Shown: positions 7,769 to 13,723 of the stretch, piece after piece | Layout: every line of letters begins with the position of its first letter | Position numbering within the stretch: position 1 is the first letter of the stretch | NCBI GenBank assembly: GCA_050943315.1 | Contig: JBMNOY010000060.1 | Span: 1-13,723, forward strand | Source of the DNA: JBDKUD01 sp050943315 | Lineage (GTDB): Bacteria; Bacillota; Syntrophomonadia; Syntrophomonadales; Syntrophomonadaceae | Length of the DNA stretch: 13,723 nucleotides | Reading direction: 5' to 3' | Made by a program: the position numbers and the translations under genes | The notes under the pieces: model-generated | Told to the model about the DNA's origin: nothing | Seen by the model: only the letters and a program-made list of their open reading frames with translations | Database searches by the model: none

Positions 7769-8254
7769 GTGGAAGAGAAGCAAAAACATCTGAATATACT
7801 GCTATTCAGCGGAGATTATGATAAATGTCTGGCGGCCTTTATTCTGGCCAACGGCGCCCGCGACATGGGGATGACGGTAACCATATTCTGTGCTTTTTGG
7901 GGGCTGTTAATCTTAAGGGATCCGGACAAAATGAAATCAGATGATAAAGATGTTTATGAAAAAATGTTTTCTTCATTCACCCCGGCCGGACCGGAGCAGC
8001 TTCCCCTGTCCAAAATGAACTTGGCCGGGATGGGCAAAACCATGTTATTAGATATGATGGACAAACAAAAGACCCCGCATCTAAAGGACTTTTTAGCTGG
8101 GGCCCGGAAAAAAGAGGTAAGATTCTGTGCCTGTAAACTATCCATGGAGATAATGGGATTTTCCGCCGAAGAAATGCTTCCCGGTATCGAAGTGATTGAA
8201 GTAGGCGATTACCTGCAAGATGCAGCAGAGGCAAATATACAACTGTTTATCTAA
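7769..8254 (+). CDS. DsrE-like (DsrE_2 type) sulfur-carrier family protein
   Basis: The 161-residue cytoplasmic product matches the DsrE/DsrF-like family, in the group also found as C-terminal domains of coenzyme A-disulfide reductase-like proteins. Matching stretches are FSGDYDKCLAAFILANGA (13-30), VTIFCAFWGLLILR, LSKMNLAGMGK and CACKLSMEIMG (120-130). The cysteine usually conserved in this group aligns with C122; C20, C41 and C120 are additional. Family members are thought to accept or pass persulfide sulfur, though many are uncharacterised. The start is GTG at 7769 with GGAGG 8 nt upstream; reading the frame from 7571 would add 66 unrelated residues. The next gene, 88 nt downstream, is a cysteine desulfurase-like enzyme, which fits a donor-acceptor pair (inference). 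Confidence 0.87.
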   Translation: MEEKQKHLNILLFSGDYDKCLAAFILANGARDMGMTVTIFCAFWGLLILRDPDKMKSDDKDVYEKMFSSFTPAGPEQLPLSKMNLAGMGKTMLLDMMDKQKTPHLKDFLAGARKKEVRFCACKLSMEIMGFSAEEMLPGIEVIEVGDYLQDAAEANIQLFI

Positions 8255-8289
8255 AATATACCACAATTTTTTTACTATATTTGGTAAAC

Positions 8290-8318
8290 TTAACACATCC
8301 CTATTCATATTATATATA
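8290..8318 (+). promoter_or_regulatory. Candidate promoter of the desulfurase-like gene
   Basis: TTAACA (8290-8295) and TATATA (8313-8318) are separated by 17 nt, in an AT-rich gap, 25 nt before the start codon at 8343. The gene may therefore be transcribed on its own as well as by read-through from the DsrE-like gene; no terminator separates the two. Confidence 0.45.
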
Positions 8319-8342
8319 GAATGTGAACGGAAAGGGTGTAAA

Positions 8343-9749
8343 ATGTTTACCAATGATAAACCTGCCGAAATACGCATACTGCGTAGAAATATTGTCGGCA
8401 TCAATGAAAAGGTACCTGTTCCCTGGCACCGTAAAACCAAATATACTTATTTAGATAATGCGGCCAGTACTCCGGCTTTGGCTCCGGTAGTAAAAAATCT
8501 CAACCAATATCTGAAATGGTATTCAGGAGTTCATCGCGGTACCGGATATAAATCCATTTTGAGCACCAAAATCTACAACCACTGTCATGATATAATAGGA
8601 AATTTCGTGGGTGCGGACCCGGGCAAAGATTGTGTGGTGATGTTAAAAAACACCACCGAAGCCATTAACAAACTATCCTACCGGCTTAAGCTGCGTCCCT
8701 CTGATATTGTAATAACTACCGATATGGAGCATCACTCCAATGATCTGCCCTGGAGAGCCCGGTCTACCGTAAAATATGCCGGGATTAATCAGCGTGGGGA
8801 ACTGGATTTGGAAAATGTACGTCAGCTGTTACACCAGAACTATCCCCATGTAAAACTGCTGGCTGTATGTGGAGCCTCCAATGTCACCGGACATGTCAAT
8901 CACGTGCATTTTCTGGCGGAAATGGCGCATGAGTACGGCTGCCGCATATTGGTGGACGGTGCCCAGCTCATACCCCACCGCTGCTTCAAGCTGAAACCTC
9001 ATTCCGACCCCCAGCATATTGATTTCCTGGCCTTTTCCGGCCATAAAATATACGCTCCCTTCGGAGCCGGGGTTTTAATAGCACCGAAAGAAACCTTCGC
9101 CGGTCACGACCCCGAGTACCAGGGCGGAGGCACCGTAAAAATAGTAATGAAAGATAAAGTCCACTGGGCTGACCCGCCCGACAAGGAAGAAGCCGGTTCA
9201 CCCAATGTAACCGGAACCTATGCCCTGGCTAAGACCCTGGAATACCTTGACAAGCTGGGAATGGATGTAATCGAGAAATACGAACAGGAATTAACCGGCT
9301 ATGCTTATAATCGAATACGCTCCTTAAGAAATGTAACTGTATATGGCAGTTTCCCCCGGGTAGGGGTTATAAGCTTTAACATCAAGGGGATATCCCACGC
9401 CCTGGTGGGCGCAGTCCTGTGCTTCGAGGCCGGCATCGGAACCCGCACCGGCTGCTTCTGTGCCCAAAACTACGTTCGCAAACTGCTGGGAGAAGCCGAA
9501 GACAGCCGGCACCTCAAATACTACGAGGAGAACCAGGTGGATAAACTGCCTGGCATGGTAAGGGTAAGCCTGGGTGCTTACAACACCCGTGAAGAGGTTG
9601 ACTACCTGGTAAAATGGCTGGAGAAAATATCCTATAACACAATAGAATTCAAGCGCCGCTACCAGTATGACCCCATCCAGGGCACCTATGTCCCTAAAGA
9701 CTTCCCCACCCACAAATTCCTGGAAAAACTCCACAAACGCTACCTATAG
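8343..9749 (+). CDS. SufS-like class V aminotransferase / cysteine desulfurase
   Basis: The 468-residue product is a PLP enzyme of the class V aminotransferase fold, closest in motif pattern to SufS/CsdB cysteine desulfurases, which remove sulfur from cysteine (or selenium from selenocysteine) as an enzyme-bound persulfide. Visible motifs are YLDNAAST (36-43), KNTTEA (102-107), MEHHSNDLPW (128-137), VDGAQ (204-208), FSGHKIYAPFGAG (231-243) with PLP lysine K235, and RTGCFCAQ (369-376), where C373 aligns with the SufS catalytic cysteine. SufS usually has RTGHHCAQ; here C371 replaces one of the histidines. The protein is about 60 residues longer than SufS, with extra residues at both the N-terminus and the C-terminus (about 430-468). 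The start is ATG at 8343 with a modest AAAGGG. The desulfurase call is likely; other class V lyase activity is possible. Confidence 0.87.
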   Translation: MFTNDKPAEIRILRRNIVGINEKVPVPWHRKTKYTYLDNAASTPALAPVVKNLNQYLKWYSGVHRGTGYKSILSTKIYNHCHDIIGNFVGADPGKDCVVMLKNTTEAINKLSYRLKLRPSDIVITTDMEHHSNDLPWRARSTVKYAGINQRGELDLENVRQLLHQNYPHVKLLAVCGASNVTGHVNHVHFLAEMAHEYGCRILVDGAQLIPHRCFKLKPHSDPQHIDFLAFSGHKIYAPFGAGVLIAPKETFAGHDPEYQGGGTVKIVMKDKVHWADPPDKEEAGSPNVTGTYALAKTLEYLDKLGMDVIEKYEQELTGYAYNRIRSLRNVTVYGSFPRVGVISFNIKGISHALVGAVLCFEAGIGTRTGCFCAQNYVRKLLGEAEDSRHLKYYEENQVDKLPGMVRVSLGAYNTREEVDYLVKWLEKISYNTIEFKRRYQYDPIQGTYVPKDFPTHKFLEKLHKRYL

Positions 9750-9763
9750 CAAGGCGCGAAGAG

Positions 9764-9858
9764 AGGGACGGTTGGAAGCACGGGGACGGTTCTCTTGCTT
9801 CCTTCTGGAAAAGGAAGCAAGAGAACCGTCCCCGTGCTTCCAAAAAACCGTCCCCCTG
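9764..9858. repeat. GGGGACGGTTCT repeat with perfect 33-bp palindrome
   Basis: Arms 9772-9804 and 9811-9843 are exact reverse complements around a 6-nt loop (CTGGAA). Outer copies GAGGGACGGTT (9763-9773) and ACCGTCCCC (9848-9856) pair too once four extra A are looped out. Inside each arm, GGAAGCA, CGGGGACGGTTCTCT and TGCTTCC form a smaller stem of their own. It starts about 15 nt after the desulfurase stop. No U tract follows, so a standard terminator role is unsupported. Confidence 0.9.
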
Positions 9859-9930
9859 CCCCCGCATCCCAAGCGTGAATTATTCCTGACAATTCTGGAA
9901 AACCTAAGACTTGTATAGCGAGGTGGTTAA

Positions 9931-10821
9931 ATGAGCAAATCAGCATTTAAGACATTTTCTATTTGCCTTCTGGTAATAGCCATTCTGGGATTGCCGGGCT
10001 GTTCCGGGGGGAACAAAAAACCAGTTGAACAAAAGCTTAAGGGTACTTCCCAGCAGAAGCCAAAGACTCCCAAGGAAATGAAAAGCATACTTACAGATTT
10101 AGAACAAATTATTGCCGGGGTGGAACAAAAGATAATAATGACCCGGACATCCAACCTGCAGAAAAATACCCGCATGAGCGGCCAAAATCAGCAAGGGGAA
10201 CAAGGGGGGCAGGAGGGACAGGGCCAGTCCCAGCAGGGCCAACAGCAGCAGTCTGGCGGTCAGGCTTCGGCCCAGAATCAAATGAACAACTGGCAAAAAG
10301 AACAGACAGCTCTAAAAAACCTCCATCGCAGCTGGAACAGCCTGGAACCGGAGGCGGTTAAGGCTGGGCTGGGAATTCCCGCCCGGGATGCTTTTGAACA
10401 GTCACTGGAGAAGCTGACCCTGGCCATAAGCAGGCAGCAGAAAGAGGAGAGCTTAGAGGCAGCCACTGAACTCTACGGAACTTATGCTGACCTGGTGCGG
10501 ATATTTGATGGCTCCATCCCGCCAGAATATTTCCAGACCAAATATGAGGTTATGACCGCAGTTATTGAAGCCGGCAAAATGAACTGGACGGCTGCCGAAG
10601 AACATATTCCGCTGATGCAAAAATACTGGGGTTACCTGAAAAGCCAGGCCCAGGGACAGGATCAAAAACTGTTGAACCGCAGCGAATATTCCATTGAGGA
10701 CCTGGCGGAGGCTATAATGAGCCATGAAATCGACCCGGTTTTGATAAAAGCCGAAATAGTCATGAGCAATCTGCAGGATTTGCAGAAAGGCTTCTCAGCC
10801 CAGGGCCCAGGATCTCAATAA
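9931..10821 (+). CDS. Gln-rich lipoprotein of unknown function
   Basis: I do not recognise a family. The 296-residue product has a lipoprotein signal: charged start, hydrophobic core to about residue 21 and lipobox LPGC with C24, so it should be lipid-anchored outside the cytoplasmic membrane. Residues about 30-72 are charged and helical. A Gln/Gly-rich low-complexity stretch (about 84-118) acts as a linker. The remainder (about 119-290) looks all-helical, with NWQKEQTALKNLHRSW near its start and no cysteine. The start is ATG at 9931 with AGGTGG upstream. The Rieske oxidoreductase begins 13 nt after the stop, so the two are probably co-transcribed. A role as partner or sensor for that enzyme is only a guess from proximity. 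Confidence 0.8.
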   Translation: MSKSAFKTFSICLLVIAILGLPGCSGGNKKPVEQKLKGTSQQKPKTPKEMKSILTDLEQIIAGVEQKIIMTRTSNLQKNTRMSGQNQQGEQGGQEGQGQSQQGQQQQSGGQASAQNQMNNWQKEQTALKNLHRSWNSLEPEAVKAGLGIPARDAFEQSLEKLTLAISRQQKEESLEAATELYGTYADLVRIFDGSIPPEYFQTKYEVMTAVIEAGKMNWTAAEEHIPLMQKYWGYLKSQAQGQDQKLLNRSEYSIEDLAEAIMSHEIDPVLIKAEIVMSNLQDLQKGFSAQGPGSQ

Positions 10822-10834
10822 AATACAAAATGGG

Positions 10835-12400
10835 GTGATTGAAATAATAGGAAACAACCTGGAATTCAGAAATCCGCCCAACCCATACTGGATAGCCTCT
10901 ACCCCGGAAACCAATTATCCGGTTTTAAATGAGGATATCAAAGTCGATATTGCCATCGTAGGCGGTGGCATGACCGGCATCACGGCGGCCTATATGCTGG
11001 TAAAAGAGGGCTTAAAAGTAGCAGTTGTGGAAGGGGACCGCATCCTTCACGGCACAACCGGCCATACCACGGCGAAAATAACCTCCCAGCACGAACTGAT
11101 TTACGCCCGCTTAAAAAGGGAGCTGGGCAGTGAATTGGCTCAGCAATATGCCGATGCCAACGAAAAAGCTATCAGGACCATCGCTGATATTATCAAGGAA
11201 AACAATATCGACTGTGATTTTGAACCGCGGACTGCTTACGTCTACACCCAGCAGGACAAGTATGTCCCACAAATCGAGGAAGAGGCCCAGGTGGCCAAAG
11301 ATTTCGGTATAAAGGCTTCCGTTACCGAAGAAGTATCCCTGCCCTTTGCAGTAAAAGCCGCCCTGTGTTTTGAGGAGCAAGCCCAGTTTCATCCCCTCAA
11401 ATATCTTCAGGCCCTGTTGCCGGTAATAACAGATGCCGGCAGTCATATATTTGAGAACACCCAGGCTATAAATATCGAAGAAGATAAATCCTGCACAGTG
11501 GTAACCCGGGATGGCAAGAAAATAGAATCGTCAGCAGTAATAATAGCCTCCCACTATCCCTTTTTTGATGGCGGTGGCTTATATTTTGCCCGGGTCTGGC
11601 AGGAGAAATCCTATGTGGTGGCTATAACCGCCACCGGCAAATATCCTGAAGGCATGTTCATAAGTGCCGAGGACCCGGCGCGCTCCTTAAGGACGCAAAA
11701 ATGTGCTGATGGGGAACTAATACTGATTGGCGGGGAACATCACAAAAGCGGCCAATCCCCCAACACCAACTCCCATTACAAAAATCTGATTGATTTTGCC
11801 CAAACTAACTTCGATGTCATAAATATACCCTACCGCTGGTCAACCCAGGATTGCATGACCCTGGATGGGGTTCCCTATGTAGGTTACCTTACTTCCCGCA
11901 GTCAAAAATTATATGTAGCTACCGGTTTCGGCAAATGGGGTATGACTAACAGTACGGTCGCGGCCACCATAATAAAAGATTTAATCACCAAAGGGGAAAG
12001 CCCCTGGGCCCCGGTTTACAACCCCTCCCGCTTCAATTTGGCTTCCACCGGCAACCTGATTGTACAGAATGCCAATGTAGCAGTAAACTATATATCCGGC
12101 AAGCTGAAACCGGCACTGGACAATGCTCAGATCGCAGTAGGGGAAGCCAATGTTATAAAGGTAGATGATCAAAAAGTAGGAGCCTACCGGGACGAAAACG
12201 GACTTCTTCATGTCGTCGATATAACCTGTCCTCACCTGGGCTGCGAGCTCTCCTGGAATGAGGCAGAGACAACCTGGGATTGCCCCTGCCACGGCTCCCG
12301 GTTTACCTACGAAGGCAACCTGGTCGAAGGCCCCGCCCTAAACGGCCTCAACCACCCCGACCAGGGCCACAACAAAGTAGAACCCAACGTCTACCAATAA
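10835..12400 (+). CDS. FAD-dependent oxidoreductase with C-terminal Rieske [2Fe-2S] domain (YhfW-like)
   Basis: The 521-residue product joins a DAO-type FAD oxidoreductase to a Rieske domain. DIAIVGGGMTGITAAYML (38-55) is the dinucleotide-binding fold with GGGMTG at 43-48, and HTTAKITSQHE follows; both resemble Bacillus YhfW-type proteins. GFGKWGMTNST around residue 370 is the second FAD contact. The Rieske ligands are C465 and H467 (in CPHLGC) and C483 and H486 (in CPCHGS); C470 and C485 match the stabilising disulfide pair of bc1/b6f Rieske proteins. No signal peptide is visible, so it should be cytoplasmic. The enzyme could pass electrons between its substrate and the cluster, but the substrate is unknown. 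The start is GTG at 10835 with only a weak ribosome binding site, so translation may depend on coupling to the lipoprotein gene 13 nt upstream. Confidence 0.92.
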   Translation: MIEIIGNNLEFRNPPNPYWIASTPETNYPVLNEDIKVDIAIVGGGMTGITAAYMLVKEGLKVAVVEGDRILHGTTGHTTAKITSQHELIYARLKRELGSELAQQYADANEKAIRTIADIIKENNIDCDFEPRTAYVYTQQDKYVPQIEEEAQVAKDFGIKASVTEEVSLPFAVKAALCFEEQAQFHPLKYLQALLPVITDAGSHIFENTQAINIEEDKSCTVVTRDGKKIESSAVIIASHYPFFDGGGLYFARVWQEKSYVVAITATGKYPEGMFISAEDPARSLRTQKCADGELILIGGEHHKSGQSPNTNSHYKNLIDFAQTNFDVINIPYRWSTQDCMTLDGVPYVGYLTSRSQKLYVATGFGKWGMTNSTVAATIIKDLITKGESPWAPVYNPSRFNLASTGNLIVQNANVAVNYISGKLKPALDNAQIAVGEANVIKVDDQKVGAYRDENGLLHVVDITCPHLGCELSWNEAETTWDCPCHGSRFTYEGNLVEGPALNGLNHPDQGHNKVEPNVYQ

Positions 12401-12424
12401 CCACCAGAGCATACAGACGGGTAC

Positions 12425-12453
12425 GCGGGCACGGGGACGGTTCTTTTGCCCGC
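12425..12453 (+). repeat. Single-unit GGGGACGGTTCT hairpin
   Basis: GCGGGCA (12425-12431) pairs exactly with TGCCCGC (12447-12453) around the 15-nt core CGGGGACGGTTCTTT. The core matches that of the repeat at 9774-9802 at 14 of 15 positions while the arms differ at three positions, each compensated. Only one unit is present, with no mirrored partner. It lies 24 nt after the oxidoreductase stop. Confidence 0.8.
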
Positions 12454-12553
12454 TAGCCCCAAGAGTGGTATATTTCTAACGAACCGAAGGTCCCATATTA
12501 AACCATTGTGGCGGAGACTTAGTACTCTAAACCTAGATTTATAAAATATTCTA

Positions 12554-12582
12554 TTGTTTAAGTATTATTTTTTTGTTATACT
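12554..12582 (+). promoter_or_regulatory. Promoter of the second SLH gene
   Basis: TTGTTT (12554-12559) and TATACT (12577-12582) are separated by exactly 17 nt in AT-rich DNA. Transcription would begin near 12589, about 275 nt before the TTG start, giving an unusually long 5' leader. No other good promoter was seen closer to the gene. Confidence 0.55.
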
Positions 12583-12709
12583 GAGCATGGGGTTTTATAC
12601 CAGGATTATAAATATCCATACGAAAAGGGTAAAAACATGTAAAAATTTACACGGTAGTACCTCAGCTTTTTGTCATATCGTCGAAGATGTCTAACTAATT
12701 GGGGGTGGT

Positions 12710-12823
12710 AATAAGCCCGGCTAAAGAGTTAATTCCATGCAACTCACGTGTTCTATCAATGTTGTTAGCCGTAATCCAGCACATAAAGCATACGTGGGAT
12801 TAATGATAAATGCTTGGGCTATT
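12710..12823 (+). ncRNA. Possible structured leader RNA element
   Basis: Four short stems nest here. CGGCTAA (12718-12724) pairs with TTAGCCG (12765-12771). Inside it, GAGTT (12726-12730) pairs with AACTC (12741-12745). TAATCC (12772-12777) pairs with GGATTA (12797-12802). AGCCC plus AAT (12710-12718, one bulge) can pair with GGGCT plus ATT (12816-12823), closing the whole set into a junction. It ends about 30 nt before the ribosome binding site. I could not match it to c-di-GMP, c-di-AMP or any other riboswitch class. Stems of 5-8 bp can arise by chance. Confidence 0.3.
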
Positions 12824-12864
12824 ATGGCTATTAACATACAAATTGAAATGTAGGAGGGATAATT

Positions 12865-13723
12865 TTGTTAAAGTACAGGAGTCTTACTTACCTGGTCCTG
12901 GCAGTCTTTGCATTAACTATCTGTGCTGGCTTTGGTACAACACAAGCATATGCTGCTATCACCTTGAGCGATGTCTCTGGACACTGGGCCCAGAGCCAAA
13001 TTGAAAGTCTGGTAGAACAAAATGTTGTATCTGGTTATCCGGATAATACCTTTAAACCCGACAATCCGGTTACCAGGGTAGAATTTATGGTAATGGCCAA
13101 CCGAGCTTTCTCCTTCACTAATACTGCCAACATAGACTATAGTGATGTCCCGGCTGATGCTTGGTACGCACCGGAAGTGGCGAAGGCCAAAGCTGCCGGA
13201 TACATTTCAGGTTATCAGGATGGCAGTATGAAACCCAACAATCAAATCAGCCGTCAAGAAGCAGCGGCCATGATTGCCCGCGCGCTGCAATTGGATACAA
13301 CCGGTGATATTCCCTTGAACTTTACCGATGCTGCCAGCATACCCACATGGAGTAAAAATGCTATTGCTGCCGTAGCTAAGGCCGGTTGCATAAGCGGTTA
13401 CCCGGATGGAACCTTCAAGGCGACAAATTCCATAACCAGAGCTGAAGCAGTCATTATGTTAAGCCGTTCAATGGCTGTTATAGCTCCCACAACTACCTAT
13501 GACAAAGCAGGTACATATGGACCGGAGACCGGCAAAGCTACTGTAGAGGGTAATGTTACCATCAGTGCCCCCGGGGTTGTACTACAGAACACCGAGATTA
13601 CCGGCAACCTCTTAATTGCTGAGAGTGTTGGTGAAGGTGATGTAACCCTTAAAAACGTAACTGTTAAAGGCACCACTACTGTGAAGGGCGGCGGTGAGAA
13701 CAGTATTAAAGTAGAAAACTGCA
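12865..13723 (+). CDS. Secreted protein with three SLH domains and beta-helix-like region (partial, 3' end missing)
   Basis: The first 286 residues of an exported S-layer-type protein are visible; the frame is open to the window end. The start is TTG at 12865, with AGGAGGG and a 6-nt spacer. Residues 1-30 form a signal peptide ending AYA. Three canonical SLH domains follow, about 33-76 (DVSGHW, SGYPDNTFKPD), 92-135 (YSDVP, SGYQDGSMKP) and 152-195 (FTDAA, SGYPDGTFKA), each ending in a TRxE/SRQE-type motif. These bind secondary cell-wall polymer in characterised S-layer proteins. From about residue 214 short beta-rich repeats begin (ATVEGNVTISAPGVVLQNTE and similar), which suggest a right-handed beta-helix. 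The SLH domains are closer to consensus than those of the other SLH protein here. The biological partner is unknown. Confidence 0.92.
   Translation, partial: MLKYRSLTYLVLAVFALTICAGFGTTQAYAAITLSDVSGHWAQSQIESLVEQNVVSGYPDNTFKPDNPVTRVEFMVMANRAFSFTNTANIDYSDVPADAWYAPEVAKAKAAGYISGYQDGSMKPNNQISRQEAAAMIARALQLDTTGDIPLNFTDAASIPTWSKNAIAAVAKAGCISGYPDGTFKATNSITRAEAVIMLSRSMAVIAPTTTYDKAGTYGPETGKATVEGNVTISAPGVVLQNTEITGNLLIAESVGEGDVTLKNVTVKGTTTVKGGGENSIKVENC

Larger units (their letters stand above)
12454..12864 (+). other. Long intergenic region and leader of the second SLH gene
   Basis: No full-length gene is visible. Contents are AT-rich DNA to about 12550, the promoter at 12554-12582, and a leader of about 275 nt. 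A 14-nt dyad, TGTAAA-AA-TTTACA, lies at 12638-12651. Positions 12710-12823 can form several stems (separate entry). A 32-codon frame (GTG 12705 to TAA) encodes peptide segments such as SPAKELIPCNSRV and LLAVIQHIK; this looks more protein-like than random sequence and might be a remnant of a decayed gene. I could not assign it. Confidence 0.5.

Noticed and set aside
8220..8342. 41-residue N-terminal extension of the desulfurase-like protein
   Set aside because: It overlaps the DsrE-like gene and spans the predicted promoter; ATG at 8343 fits the family start better.
114..12453. Possible CRISPR array formed by the repeated GGGGACGGTTCT motif
   Set aside because: Copies are thousands of bases apart, differ in arms and layout, have no regular spacers, and no cas gene is present.
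12810..13004. 64-codon plus-strand ORF at the start of the second SLH gene
   Set aside because: It overlaps the SLH gene in another frame, has no ribosome binding site or recognisable motif, and the SLH frame is clearly coding.

Overview
The window looks like chromosomal DNA of an anaerobic, Gram-positive-lineage bacterium (Firmicutes, class Clostridia). Two exported proteins carry S-layer homology (SLH) domains. There is a GntR-YtrA-type ABC operon, a DegV protein, a VanW-type protein, strong GGAGG ribosome binding sites and several GTG/TTG starts. GC content is moderate. Hairpin repeats with a GGGGACGGTTCT core fit my recollection of syntrophic Clostridia such as Syntrophomonas; that placement is inference and was not checked by a search.

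Layout. (1) 182-3483, minus strand: a tight overlapping operon of a GntR regulator, an ABC ATPase and a large ABC permease. (2) 3747-5412 and 5705-6661, plus strand: an SLH/Ig-like wall protein ending in a strong terminator, then a secreted VanW/copper-amine-oxidase-like protein. (3) 6748-7599, minus strand: a DegV fatty-acid-binding protein starting at TTG. (4) 7769-9749, plus strand: a DsrE-like sulfur-carrier-type protein followed by a SufS-like PLP cysteine desulfurase, a plausible sulfur-transfer pair. (5) 9931-12400, plus strand: a Gln-rich lipoprotein and an FAD oxidoreductase fused to a Rieske [2Fe-2S] domain. (6) 12865 to the window end, plus strand: a second SLH protein with a beta-helix-like region, starting at TTG, cut by the window edge and preceded by a long leader.

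The boundaries of blocks 1, 4/5 and 5/6 are marked by one family of hairpin repeats (about 114-156, 3542-3659, 9764-9858, 12425-12453). Their GGGGACGGTTCT core is nearly constant, while the flanking arms change in sequence but stay self-complementary. This is the most unusual signal in the window. The second is the roughly 275-nt leader of the last SLH gene, which can fold into nested stems but also holds a 32-codon ORF. No tRNA, rRNA, CRISPR array, transposase or phage gene was seen.
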